DNA of 64,000 nucleotides from Diogma glabrata (lineage: Eukaryota > Arthropoda > Insecta > Diptera > Cylindrotomidae): the NCBI GenBank assembly GCA_963693315.1, contig OY856186.1, forward strand, positions 458,168,192-458,232,191, given 5' to 3'. The notes beneath the pieces are model-generated. The model was not told the DNA's origin, did not search any database, and was given only the letters and a program-made list of their open reading frames with translations. The position numbers and the translations under genes are program-made. This document shows positions 48,298 to 64,000 of this stretch, in pieces; position 1 is the stretch's first letter, and each line of letters opens with the position of its first letter.

Positions 48298-49020
48298 GAA
48301 ATTTGAAAAAAAAATATTAAATACTAAATAATAATAATAAAAAAACAAAGAAAAGACTTGGGCAATTCCATTTGATATTGTATATGGGGGGGGGGGCCGT
48401 TAAATTCAAAAATACATCTTAATTCGTCTATAACTTTTTTATTTATGATCCGAAAAACCCCAAAAATCGTTAAAACCTAAGTTACACTAATATCAGTTAG
48501 TAGTGAAAATTTGAAATGAATTAAAATTCGAATAAAAAAGCCTTAGGCTCCAGAAAGTTTTTTTTAGCGTATTAATATATAAGAAGATAAAATAAAAAAT
48601 GCGTAAGCCTCATCCACATAAGCTCACATTTGAAGTAAAACTTCTTTAGATTTAGATGTGGTTTGGACAAATATAGAAACAATTTCACTGATATTTAGTG
48701 CTGTTTTTAATAAAGGGCGACAATGTTTTTAGTAAAAAAGTATGAATGGTTAATAATTTTTTAGATTAATAATTCCATCATTTATTCATTGGGTTATTTT
48801 TTTCAACAGGTTGTTTTCGATAAATGTGATGAGTGGTTTATGATAAATAAAATGAGGTACAAATATTTTTGTGTTGATTCGATTTAACTCTCTCGTAAAA
48901 ACTGCATCTATTGTTGTTTCATGATTTGTAGTCGCTACTGCAGGATTATTAGACATAATCATGTCATATTTTTCTTTGAAAAAGTCAAGTTATGGGACTG
49001 ATGATTTTAAAGAAAGAATA
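48298..49020. other. Intergenic, no gene recognised
   Basis: A run of about a dozen G (~48386-48398) stands out in AT-rich DNA. No ORF of interest. The right edge meets the repeat family B copy. Confidence 0.5.
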
Positions 49021-49860
49021 TGGAGGAGCTGATATCTCAAGCTCTGAGATATCAAGACTTCGGTTTTGGTTAAGGATTTTGATATAGTTTTCGGCATAAA
49101 ACTTTTATGAGGACATGGTTTTTAGTTCTGGGCAGCGATGTATATTAAACACAACTCTTTGTTAAAGTACATGTATTTTTTTAACTCTAGGTAGAAGTTT
49201 ATTACAAAACTAACACGAAACATCAATACGTTGCCGGAAAATCATAACAGATCATAAATTAACATCATTTAGTGAAAAGATGATACAATCAGCAAACTAC
49301 TCAAAAACCTCTCCATTTAGCGTTTCGAAAATATTACAAAATCACAAATTCATATTTCTTTCAAAATTCCAAAAATATTGTAAAAATTAAATAAAATCAA
49401 ACTTTTTTCAGAATTCCAAAAACATTCCACAAGTTAGAATAAAATCAAATATTTAAACTTTTTCGAAATTCTAATAATATTCCAAAAATTCTTAAAAATT
49501 CAAAAATTCAAACCTTTTCCAAAATTCTAAAAATATTGCAAAAATTATAACAATTTCAAAAATTGAAACTTTTTGCAAAATTCAAAAAATTATAATAAAA
49601 TCAAAAATTAAAAATTTTTCAAAATCCTAAAAATATTCCAAATATTCTTACAAAATCAAAAATACAAACTTTTTCACAATTCCAAAAATAGTTCAAAAAC
49701 TATAACAAATTCAAAAATTTCCATGTCACATTTAAGTCATACAAACAGCTAATTTTTTTTCCAAAAAATTGTCTGAAAAAATAAATGAAATCATTTTTTT
49801 GACATACTTGACAATATTTTTTTGACAAACTTATAATGCCATAATTCTCAATAATAATGT
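49021..49860 (-). mobile_element. Dispersed repeat family B, copy 2 (partial)
   Basis: Read on the minus strand it matches the right part of 62393-64000 in order: tataatgccataattc-type repeat, the ~55 bp minisatellite (49350-49720), the word caacgtattgatgtttcgtg (as its complement near 49216), and the end with gatatctcagagcttgag near 49030. It lacks the tgtatgtctgtctg half. Confidence 0.65.
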
Positions 49861-51262
49861 AACGACTCTTCGTTGGTTCTTTTAGATTATTGAGCAAATA
49901 CGACAGTAAAAAGACAGATCTTTAGTTAACAAAATCCCAAACTTTATTTATCAACCAGTTACAGCAACTTCCGATTTTAATTACAATGAATTCCAGGGTC
50001 TCCAATTTATGCACGATGAACTTCACTGCTTTTCCACAATTTGAATCAATAATACTCGGAATCGTAAAATTTGTATTTACTATTCCACTAAGTTCAAATT
50101 CTTTCACTATTAGTACCCAGGCTCAAGTACCACCGATTATTCCTTTTACTTGCGAATATTTATAAACACTTTTAATTGCAAAATTAAAACTGGCTATCTG
50201 ATATTTTTGTCCGCTTATTTATATTCAAAAACAAATAAGCAGAATATTCTGGTACTCACTGTAGTTGTTTCTAGAAACAATAGGCCACTCCTCCTTTTAA
50301 TTCATTGATGTAAACAAATTTAATTTACATTGATTTATGCAACTTGTATTAGTTAAAGGGAGTTAACTTTTAATTCATCTTTGCCATATAATGTAGAAAA
50401 CATTTAGGCGGAACGTATTGGTTATTTATGATTAAATTAAATTAACCCATTCTGGACGAAGTTTATTACAATAATAAAAAAATTTCATGCCGTACAAATT
50501 ATTATTGAGAATTATGGCATTATAAGTTTGTCAAAAAAATGTTGTCAAGAAAAATTTTTATTTATTTTTTTACCCAATTTTTTGGAAAAATAAAATTGTT
50601 ATTCTTATAGTTATAATTATAAGTCGCGAGAAGCAATAATTAAACTATAGGTGAAATTTTTCAAAATGGATATTGCTCTTTCATTTCAAAATGGATATCA
50701 CTTTTTCATTTTTCAAAATGGATATTTCTCTAGTGAATTTGAACCAAATGACAAAGAGTGGCCAAATAATGGCTCATTACTGGCTTAATACCAAGAGCCA
50801 ATTAATGTTATCTATTACGGGAGTTTGCTTGATCTAGCAATCCCTGCTTGGGGACAACTTTTATAATTTTTTAAATATACTGTTTGCGAAGTGCGATATA
50901 ATTTAAATACGTAAACTGTGATTTTGTTTAGCTGTCATTTGCTAATTTTTTAAACAAAAATGTAGTTTTTATAATATTTCTAAGGAATAAATATATTTAT
51001 TTTGCCTATTAATGTAATAAATTTGTATCAAACTCCAAACTCAATTACTAGTTGGAGATTTCTTAATAAGCTCGCTGAATTTTTACTGCGGCTTGACCAC
51101 TAAGTAAAAATGGAACTATCAAATTCGCTGAAAAAAAATTTAAAAAACGTTTAATTCAAGCAGTTTTAAGCATCTCCATTCGCTACGCTTGCGATATATA
51201 TTTTAAACTATTCTAGCCTACAGCGTTCCGGTACTTATTCTGTAGGCAATACACCACTGCTT
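49861..51262. other. Mixed repeat debris
   Basis: After the minus-orientation family B copy, a short plus-orientation piece (50508-50600, gaattatggcattataagtt then caattttttggaaaaa) belongs to the same family, so ~49861-50490 separates inverted pieces. The ORF at 49922-50107 is unrecognised. The end at 51248-51262, ggcaatacaccactg, looks like a hAT-type terminus (complement cagtggtgtattgcc) preceded by cgttccggtac, which also occurs near the possible opposite end at ~37370. Confidence 0.4.
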
Positions 51263-53746
51263 CTGCGTTGTCCATAAGCTTTACTAAATCTGGAGTACGC
51301 CAAAAGTATATTAATGAAATGCTAGTCTTTCGGCTCTGATTTGAGTTAAAGCGGTATATTGTTACTAAAGCTCAAAGTGCTTTAAAATTAAAAGAAGAAA
51401 TCGAAATCTACATTGAATTAGTCAAATTGAATTAAAATTATAGGAGGCATTATTACCTTTCGCCAAGCATCTTTCGAAACTGTCAGACACATAGGATATG
51501 CTAGTAATGTATTCAATTAGGAAACAATTAATTAACCATAAATCATTATCAAACAAATTAAATTGAATGGTTTGGTTAACATCAGATAATCATAAAAAGC
51601 AACATTTAACTTATTTACACAACACGCATTTCGCACATAAATAAATTCCACATCTGAAACTAAAACTATTCGATTTCCATAATTAAATTCAATGAAATTT
51701 CATCAACTATTTAGCTGTTTTTATATATCTATATCAAAAGGCAAATGCAAGCCTTAAAAGGGGAAACAACCTTGTTGAGGAAAAACATTTTAGTTCATAC
51801 GAGTAGTTAATAGTTTCCTTAAACGCATAGAAGGGTCGATTTTTGATTGTGAAATATAATATCAATGGATATAAATTATGGTATGTTATTATATCATAGC
51901 TTACAAAGATAGAATTATACAATATCATACAAATAACAGAAACAACATGCGATTTACAACTTCCAAAGTGTTTTTCATAAGAACCGTAAACTCAAAAGTT
52001 TTGTAAAATGTTTACAACATAATTGATATTCAATTTTCTTTCGATATTTTAATTTTCTAAAAAAAACACATATAATTGGCCTCAATAAATCATAACATAA
52101 AAAATATAAATTAAAATCAATTGCACAAATCAATAAAAATAAAATGTATAAAATCGTTTGAATTCTATTGGATTAAATTTTTTTATTAAGCTAAAGAGAA
52201 ATACCGCTTTTGTGTATTTGCAGATATATAATTATAACAACGTTTTAACTATGGTGATATAACAATTGAATAATTGAAGACAACTTTGTTGTTTCAAATA
52301 GAGAAGTTTTTTTAATCTAAAAAATTTTAATTATTATATTAAAATATATAATAATTCATTACCCTGGGAATGTCCACAATCCACATAAAAATAATTTTTT
52401 ATATGATAAAGTGCTTGGATAATGAATTATTTATGCTATAAATTTTTCTAAATTATATTAGAATACCATTAAAGGAATCATGTTATAATAATTATTTTAT
52501 ATCTCCTTCGTATATAATATTAATTTTAATTTTTTTTTCTTTTTCATTTGTTCCTGAAGAGTGCGGCTTTTCATTTAGATTGTTCCCAAATGTTTGTTTT
52601 AGACTTTGATTAATCAATCATTCTGAATTAATTGAATAAACGTCCATTATGAGGTAAACTGCGAATAATTGAAACAAAAATTGCAGGAACAATACAAAAA
52701 CTATAGATTGACAATAATCCAGGTAGTGGCATATTCCTTGATCATGTGACTCACTGTTTTTCTCAATGTTTGAACCTCAAATATAGAGTTATATAAAGGC
52801 TCGATTTTCAAGCAAGCAATAGCGTGACATCATCAAGGAATATTCAATATTCTATAACTAAGACTGAAAGTGCTACCGTCGACTGAATAGAAAAGAAATG
52901 GTTTCAGTATTTTCACATTGTTGGTTAATTAATGTTATTACTGCTCGTACTTTACAATTTATTTCATAGATCATTATACGCTAAACGTAAAACAGAAAAT
53001 TTGTTGTTCCCTTAAGAGAATTATTAGATTATAATTATAACACAATAAATTTCTCGCACGTCGTCTTGTGTGGTAAAGAAGTTTTAGTCAATTTTCCAAT
53101 TACTTAAAGTTATATATTGCAGTTAATTAAACTCTTTAATATAACTCTTCCGCGACCAAATTCAATAAAACTTAAACTTCCTTCCCAATACATAAATAAT
53201 GTTACCAAAATTAAAACAAGATGTGTAAATTTTTCTGGATCATTAACATTTACTAAAGAAAATATTTTTACAAAAACCTAAAATTAATAATAATTTACTT
53301 CTGAAACTTTGGCTTTTATTTCATCCATAAACCAAACTAAATACCAAAACTTTTTTATTATTTGAAATCTAATAAATTAAAAACTAACAAAAAATTAAAT
53401 TATTTTAGCTATCCCTCTTTTAAACCCTTGAACATTTGATTATGCTATTACTACTAAAATACCTTTTAAAATTGATTTGAATCTTTGAAAAAAAATGTTG
53501 GTAGTTTTTTTATTTAAATTTTTGTGGTTTTTTATTTAGATTTAATTAAAAATAATATTATAATGGGTGATGAAAAGGTTAATATGTGTGACAGGGTTTA
53601 AAACTTATTTTAGGTAGTTTTCACATAAAAATCTACGTATTGCAATGTGCCTCATCTCGGAATTTTGGAAAAATTTTGGTGCCAAACGACTATATATGAT
53701 AAGCGGACACGGAAAAACAAAACAAAATGTATATAGGTATATTAAG
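51263..53746. other. Intergenic, no gene recognised
   Basis: AT-rich sequence. An imperfect short hairpin pair lies at ~52729 and ~52826 (gcatattccttgatcatgtg and gtgacatcatcaaggaatat), which may be the ends of a ~120 bp MITE. Nothing else supported. Confidence 0.5.
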
Positions 53747-54675
53747 GTGTCCCACCAAAACAGCTTTGTTTTAATTTTCACCACCTCGTACCTCGTATTA
53801 GGTTCCTTATGATCTAAAACGCATTTCTGAATTTTTTCAGATTTTTAAAAAAAATTTTACCACTCGCCATTTTATTTTTTATGTTCAAGGAGCAAGGAAA
53901 ACGAGATACAATCAGTTTTTGCAATATAACTTTTTCAGTTTTGATTTTACAAATAAATTGTATGAGTAAAAGTTGTAGATCTTGAACAGATATCGAGTTT
54001 TTTCTTTGTTTATACAGACAAAATTTTTCGAGCTAAAATAAGACGATTTTTTGTAGTCGAATTTTAAAAAAATAACAAATATCGTTCGTTTTTCGCCTAT
54101 AACTATTTCAGTTTTGATTTTACAAAAAAATTTTGTTAACAAAAGTTGAAGATCTTAAAAAATACATCGATTTTCTTCTTTGTTCAAGCAAAAAAATTTT
54201 TACAAGCTTAAAAAGAACGATTTTTTGTAGTCGAATTTTAAAAAAAATAACTAACATCGTTAGTTTTTCGCAAATTTTTTTGCTCGAACAAAGAAGAAAA
54301 TCAATGTATATTTTTAAGATCTACAACTTTTGTTGACAAATTGTTTCGTAAAATCAAAACTGAAATAGTTATAGGCGAAAAACGAACGATATTTGTTATT
54401 TTTTTAAAATTCGACTACAAAAATCGTTCTTGTTAAGCTTGAAAATTTTTGTCTGTATAAACAAAGAAAACACACGATATATCTGTTCAAGATCTACAAC
54501 TTTCACTCAAACAATTTATTTGTAGAATCAAAACTGAAAAAGTTATATTGCAACTGATTGTATCTCGTTTTCTTTGCTCATTGAACATAAAAAATAAAAT
54601 AGCGAGTTTTTTAGCGAGAACCTAATTCCGGTACGAGGTTGTGAAAATTAAAACAAAGCTGTTTTGGTGGGACAC
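53747..54675. repeat. 929-bp fold-back with tandem-repeat arms, abutting (AT)n
   Basis: Ends gtgtcccaccaaaacagc and its exact complement. Arms of about 430 bp pair along their length (ttttgcaatataactttttc with its near-complement) around a ~70 bp loop. Within the left arm a ~174 bp unit repeats: gattttttgtagtcgaattt at 54045 and again at 54219, and cagttttgattttacaaa twice. The right end directly touches the (AT)n tract starting at 54676. ORFs at 53912-54336 follow the repeat and are not genes. Confidence 0.85.
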
Positions 54676-58318
<3,643 letters not shown>

Positions 58319-58354
58319 AACGATATGAGATATAACGAAAACGACCGGCAGGAT

Positions 58355-58880
58355 AAGTTCGTAAATCAGCAAAATCCTTTGTACTAGAAAAAAAAAAGTT
58401 TTTTAGATCCTTCATAACGGCCGTTTACATATCAATATTTTTAAAAACTTCATAAATTTAGAATCTTTGAAAACTTTTTTATCAATTTCTTCCAAAAATA
58501 GACCTCTGCAGTTGGAGGTTTCTGAGTGAGCGGCTGCAACAAAAAAGCTTGTAAAACACAAAATGCGTTTGAATCAACCGGCACTCTCACGGTCGCATTT
58601 GTGGAGTCAGATCAAAAAACTTTTTTTAAAAATGGTTGTTTTTTAATATCTTGAACAAGTTCGTAAATCAGCAAAATCCAACACATGGTTAAGAAACTAG
58701 TGCTTTATACTAAAGAAAAAATTGTTTTTTTGAATCTGTTATGACGGCCGTTTGGATACTAATATTTTAAAAACTTCATAAGTTTAGAATCTGTGGAAAC
58801 ATTTTAATCCGTTTCTTATAAATATACCCCTCTGCAGTTAGAGGTTTTTGACTTGTCGGCTTCAACAAAAAAGTTTGCAA
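58355..58880 (+). repeat. Diverged 302-bp tandem dimer
   Basis: aagttcgtaaatcagcaaaa starts both copies (58355 and 58657). Both continue with acggccgttt, aaaacttcata, a tttagaatct block and cctctgcagtt, then gaggttt and a caacaaaaaagctt or caacaaaaaagttt end. About 75-80% alike by eye. Satellite-like; no gene. Confidence 0.8.
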
Positions 58881-61800
58881 CAATCCCCAACAACAACAAT
58901 TTGCAAGAACTTATAACAGGCAATGAAAAAAAAAAGATTTGAATAGAAGAAATTAATTTTTTTTCTTAGAAATAAACTATTTCGATATTTTGCAGTAATT
59001 GCATGACATATGATATAGAGTAGGTTTGTGTTGTGGTTTTTCATATATATGTTCTGTGGTAGATTTGCTATTTGTTTGTTGCAAAATTGGATAGATATAG
59101 TTTTGCTTATATGTAGCTAATTTTTTTTAAATTTGTTCGATATCTTTTTGTAATTAGTTTGTTTTGTTTAAACTAATCTGATACATCAGATTCTACTTGT
59201 ACACAAAACTGTCTGATCTCGAAATCTACCTATTTCTAGCGGACATCTTGCTGCTCGGACTTTTTTTTAAGTTTTATTTTCAAATCTTTTCAATTGGTCA
59301 GCTTGAATAAGAAAAATAGTCAGCAAAATAACCATTATATGAAAGGACAAATAACATAAAAGCAGGTGCAAAAACCCAACAAAAACTATAAAAAAGCAAA
59401 ACCGGAAAAAAATTCGAGCGAACAAACTTTAAAGACATAATTCAATAAAGAAATACATTGTTGAAAAGCAGATTGAATGTTATGTTAGCTGTAACTCATT
59501 ACTTTTTTAATTAAAATAATTCATTGATTATGTATCAAAATTATAATAAAATGTATCAAAATTGTAATAATAAAATTATAATTATAATCAAAATCAAAAT
59601 TATAATTTAGGTTGAAGGTGATTTCTCATCAAATTTGATTGAAATCTCAAATTATATATTTAACATTTAAACCAAGTTAACACATAGCATCAAAAATAAA
59701 AATTAAATGGTTAACCTATTTTAAAAAATTATTACCACTAATTAATTCTTGCTAAAAATCAATGTTAGTGATAGATAGTTATTATGACACCATTCAATCC
59801 CAATCGAAATTGAAAGAAAATCTTTCGCTTCAAAAACTTCTTTTATCTTTCATCAAATTATTTTCAATTTCATAAAATTTTCTTGGAATAGGAAATCAAT
59901 CAACCAAATTTACTTTTAATTTACTTCAAACACTTTTTGGATAAGAAAATCTTGTCATAATTTTTATGTTGTTTTTTTTTTTTTGTAATTTTTCATCGTT
60001 CCTAATTAAATCGAAGAAAGTGAAACAATAATGGGAAGTGAGAGAAATTGGTTGTTCACGCTTTGTTAAGCGGAATTACTTCAATTATTTTATTATTTTA
60101 TGTTCATACAATAGGAAAATTTGTATGTGACTTGTTCTATATGATTTGAAGTTTACTATTTTGTTTGAATTAAAAAGTCATTCGTTTTACTATCAAGAAA
60201 TTCTACGTTGTGTTTCACATCACAAAAACAAAAAACATAATGCGAATTAATTAATTCATTTATAGAAATGTATAATTGTTTTTTTTTCTAATCAAATTGT
60301 CATAAATTCTTTTCTATAACTTCAATAAATTATAAGTCATATCATGTAAAAATTGACAATTGTTAGTTTTAATTTTAATATAACCTAATTGATAAGAATA
60401 TAAATAAAAACAATGAAATTAATTTAAGTTAATGCATTATATTTGAAAAATTTGCAATTTATTGATTAAAGATTTATGAATGAAAATGTTTTTTACATTG
60501 TATATTTTTTTGTTGTATGTCCACATCATTACGTGGTTAAAATTTTGATTTTTTACGAATTTTTAATATAATTTGTAGTTGTACCTGAAAATTTATAGTT
60601 CGGTATAAACAATTGACGTGATCCATTTCCATCTGGTTAATTTTTTATCATTTTAGTTCAACGTTCATATAAATCATTTTAAATTTTATTATTATATTTT
60701 ATCATAAAAACAATATTTTTTGCCTTAAGTTTTTGGTTTCATAAAACTATATATACAAAAATTATTGTATATGAAATATATAATAAAACATTTTTTTTTT
60801 AAATTGACTGAAAGATCCAATTAAAATCGGTTATAAAATGTCAATAAAAAAATAAAAGAACAACAAAACATCAGTTTGTTGTTTATATGATCTTATATGT
60901 TTCGTATGTTGAACATAAGATATGTTACGAATTTTTAAAATTATGTAATTATCAGGTTAAGGAAATGATTCTTTGTTCTTTTTATTCTTTTTTTTACATT
61001 GTTATGGTATGTCTATGACAGCGGCGTAGCCAAATCACAAAGTTCACCCATCTAACTAACTTTGGAACCAAATGGATGATTGAAATGATATCTAGACTTC
61101 TAAATAACTTTAGGTGACCAGTAGATTAGAAATCGACTATGCGCTTTTCGTTCTATTAATTCCCTATTTAGTATTTAATAGCGTCAGATATTAAAAGAGA
61201 TTCAGTAAGAAAAAATAGGTTGCACAGAGTAAAGATGGATCAATTTTCTTGATCAATAAAAGAAATTTCTCATATCAGATAATTATTTTACCTTAACAGA
61301 CATCGTTCCATAATTCTATGGCGCTTTTAGAATGTGGGCTGTATCCATTTAAAAACTTCGAATGTAATTCAATATCTGCAACACGCAAACATCAACAGTA
61401 AGGCATTCGCATAATCTGATTGACATTTACTTTGTTATTTCATTATTCTGACGCATTCATAATTTTTCCACAAATGACCGTATAAAAAAAATTGAATTTA
61501 GAAAAAAACATGCTAAGCATTCATCTAGCTCAAGTTAGTTTTTTACAGGGTTCTTCAATATGGGATAAAAACCGGGACCAAAGAATTATTGGGGGAGGTG
61601 TACTCCCTCCCTTTGTTATCCAAATAATTTTCTTTAATTTTACAATATATTTTTACATCTTTTACAAATATTATTAAATTGTATGTATTTACCAACAAAC
61701 TGTAAAATTTAAGTAGTTTTTTCGTGTAACTATGCAATATAGTATTGGCGAATCACATTATCTCATGACTTTAGACTTTACTTGCTAAAGGGTTGCATTA

Positions 61801-62392
61801 AATATTCTTAATTAGGAAGCGTCCCATCATCCAAAATAGTGTTTCCGGTAGTTCATCTTCTATATATAACAAAAATGACTAACATATCATCAGGTGATTA
61901 AAATAAGAAGACGCACAGGAGAAGTTGCAAAACATAGATACTCATATTGTAGATTTAAGCATAATATAAGTATCTCTTAAGGTAGGTACTTATATTGTGT
62001 CTGTATTTGACAATTAATCCTTTATTCTCCAACGTCGGCATTGGTGCCTATATGGTCGATTGAGCTAAATTTTAAAAGTTTCAGCCTAGTTAACTGCTAA
62101 GATATGCTCAGTTATTCATCATTTGGGTCCGGCAAGCTGCAACATCAATATAGTATAGGCCAAGATCTTTTAAAGAATTTGGGTCCCGTATTTTTGGAAA
62201 CCTTATTATGCCGTAATTGTTTAGTTAAAAATGATTTTTGATTAAATTATGAGCAAAAACAATGCATTTTTAATCCAAAATTTAGTCTAAAAATTTTAAA
62301 TATTTGTGGATTGAACGCAAACTCTCTGTGCGCGTTTTTAACTGTTTTAGAAGAAAAATAATATTAAAATTGAAAAAAAAATTTGAATTACT
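58881..62392. other. Intergenic, no gene recognised
   Basis: AT-rich. At 61018 a hAT-type terminus word (cagcggcgtagcc) occurs without a matching partner. The ORFs at 58862-59044, 61492-61677 and 61555-61737 show no known domains. Nothing else is supported. Confidence 0.5.
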
Positions 62393-62814
62393 TCGGTTTG
62401 AAAGCCCTAAGTATTACATTCATAAGCTCAAAGTGAAATTCTTACCCCCACTTTTTTTGGCATTTCTCGACGTTTTAGGACTTACTGATTCTAAAAAAGC
62501 AAAAAAAAAATGTATGTCTGTCTGTAGACCGGCCGGCCGGCCGTCCGTCATTACCTACGCTGCAGGGAAAACCGCTGGAGGGATTTCAAAAATGTTTTTT
62601 CTAAAAATAGGTATACTCAAGGGACAGGTTCGAAAAGACGCTGTGTTCGATAACTGTACCGGAAGTGTGTCAAAAAAAACATTATGTGTGTCAAAACTAG
62701 CAAATTTTCATATTTTTGGCTTAAAAAACGTTCATTTTAAGTGATTACGAGTAGGAACATTAAATTTGGAGAAATCTTGATGGTTAATATTGGTATGTGA
62801 GATCAAAAACTAAA

Positions 62815-63320
62815 TTATTGCATTATAAGTTTGTCAAAAAAATGTTGTCAAGTGTGTCAAAAGTAAGATTTTTATTTATTTTTTTACCTAATTTTTTGGA
62901 AAAAAAAATAAAATTAATTGTTTGTTTGAAATGAAATTTTATTATCATTATTGAGAATTATGGCATTATAAGTTTGTCAAAAAAATGTTGTCAAGTGTGT
63001 CAAAAGAAAGATTTTTATATAGTTTTTTACCCAATTTTTTGGAAAAAAATAAAATTGTTTGTTTGAAATGGAATTTTATTATTATTATTGAGAATTATGG
63101 CATTATAAGTTTGTCAAAAAATGTTGTCAAGTGTGTCAAAAGAAAGGTTTTTATTTATTTTTTACCCAATTTTTTTAGAAAAAAATAAAATTAATAGTTT
63201 GTATGACATGATATTTTATTATTGTTATAGAGAATTATGGCATTATAAGTTTGTCAAAAAATAATGTCAAGTGTGTCAAAAAATGATTTCATTTATTTTT
63301 TAGCCAGTGTTTGGAAAAAA
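62815..63320 (+). repeat. ~140 bp tandem array, about 3.5 units
   Basis: atggcattataagtttgtc or its variant appears at about 62819, 62961, 63098 and 63240, each followed by a tgttgtcaagtgtgtcaaaa block and a ccaattttttggaaaaaa block. Related single units occur at ~24760-25260 and ~50510-50600. Confidence 0.85.
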
Positions 63321-63359
63321 AAATGTAGCTGTTTTTATGAGGTAAATGTAATTTAAACT

Positions 63360-63780
63360 GAAATTGGACATGGAAATTTTTGAATTTGTTATAGTTTTTG
63401 AAATATTTTTAGAATTTTGAAAAAGTTTGTATTTTTGATTTTGTAATAATTTTTGCAATATTTTTAGAATTTTGGAAAAGGTTTTAATGTTTGATTTTGT
63501 AAGAATTTTTGGAATATTTTTAGAATTTTAAAAAATTTTTAATTTTTGATTTTATTATAATTTTTGGAATTTTGAAAAAATTTTCAATTTTTGATTTTGT
63601 AATAATTTTTGCTATATTTTTAGAATTTTGGAAAAAGTTTGAATTTTGAAGAATTTTTGAAATATTATCGGAATTTAGAAAAAGTTTAAATATTTGATTT
63701 TATTCAAATTTTTGGAATATTTTTGGAATTCTGAAAAAGTTTGATTTTATTTAATTTAACAATATTTTTGGAATTTTGAT
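63360..63780 (+). repeat. ~55 bp minisatellite in family B copy 3
   Basis: tatttttagaattttg repeats at ~55-bp steps (63412, 63467, 63522 and on), separated by tttgattttgtaataatttt words. Same unit as in the hAT copies. Confidence 0.85.
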
Positions 63781-64000
63781 TATAATTTTCCGGCAACGTA
63801 TTGATGTTTCGTGTTAGTTGTGTAATAAATTTTTAAACAGAGATAAAAAATACTTGTACTTTAACAAAGAGTTATTTTTGAAATATATCGCTGCCCAAAA
63901 ATAAAAACCATGCCCACATAAAAGTTTTTTGCCGAAAACTATATCAAAATCTTTAACCCAGACCGAAGTCTTGATATCTCAGAGCTGTGAGATTTCAGCC

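Larger units (their letters stand above)
62393..64000 (+). mobile_element. Dispersed repeat family B, copy 3 (runs off the window)
   Basis: The longest copy here. Order: gccctaagtattacattcat, gcatttctcgacgttttagg, tgtatgtctgtctg plus a ccggccggccgg run, gtatactcaagggacaggtt, a tandem array (62815-63320), the ~55 bp minisatellite (63360-63780), gcaacgtattgatgtttcgt, atatcgctgcccaaaa, and ttgatatctcagagctgtga at the window edge. The open frame at 62304-62744 resembles that at 24365-24622 only because the DNA is shared; stop positions differ and no protein family was recognised. Confidence 0.7.

Noticed and set aside
61018..61030. cagcggcgtagcc, a hAT-type terminal word
   Set aside because: No partner end or 8-bp duplication was found nearby, so no element is called.
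62815..63320. Regularly spaced repeats that might suggest a CRISPR array
   Set aside because: Units of ~140 bp are contiguous, diverged and without short unique spacers, and the genome is an insect's.

Overview
The window is AT-rich insect nuclear DNA. The anchor is the 3' half of a LIM-homeodomain gene, recognisable as apterous (ap, Lhx2/9 class), on the + strand. Three coding exons are visible: the second LIM zinc-finger domain plus linker (8814-9271), most of the homeodomain (27304-27506), and the end of homeodomain helix 3 plus the C-terminus (27580-27741, stop TAA). The first LIM domain and the 5' exons were not found and should lie left of the window, so bases 1-8813 read as the tail of another large ap intron. 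The order or genus cannot be fixed from what is visible.

The ~18.0 kb intron between the LIM2 exon and the homeobox (9272-27303) is mostly repeats. Left to right it holds an LTR-like remnant, a twice-repeated decayed fragment of an Arl8 GTPase gene (minus strand), a giant fold-back element (~16560-22960), several hAT-derived copies, a second repeat family carrying a perfect 114-bp-arm palindrome, and a MITE ending about 90 bp before the homeobox exon. The giant fold-back has one arm expanded by a ~630 bp tandem array and split by a hAT insertion with a perfect 8-bp target-site duplication. The upstream intron (1-8813) holds a broken Ty3/gypsy pol fragment and another hAT copy with an 8-bp target duplication. 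That hAT lies in inverted orientation to the one beyond the LIM2 exon.

Downstream of ap (28-31 kb) is a compact two-exon gene (29081-29972) for a 275-residue Crypton-type tyrosine recombinase. It is intact as an ORF but apparently lacks the first catalytic arginine. From 30 kb on no host gene is recognised. The contents are a fold-back element with a nested hAT MITE (33647-36091), a near-identical 2233-bp tandem duplication carrying a DnaJ (DNAJB11-like) pseudogene fragment (38282-42747), a possible Helitron 3' end (44640), and a nearly complete non-LTR retrotransposon (44786-48093). Then come a fragment of the second repeat family, a fold-back next to a long (AT)n tract, and a ~3 kb long-inverted-repeat element lying between two (AT)n tracts and carrying a broken zinc-finger-like ORF (53747-58318). 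The window ends in another copy of the second repeat family (62393-64000).

Most open reading frames here are chance translations of repeats. The supported coding content is ap, the tyrosine recombinase, the LINE ORFs, and decayed fragments of Ty3/gypsy pol, Arl8, DnaJ and one unclassified transposon protein. The most unusual theme is the number of long inverted repeats, including fold-backs whose arms are built of tandem repeats, several of them inside a developmental regulator's introns.
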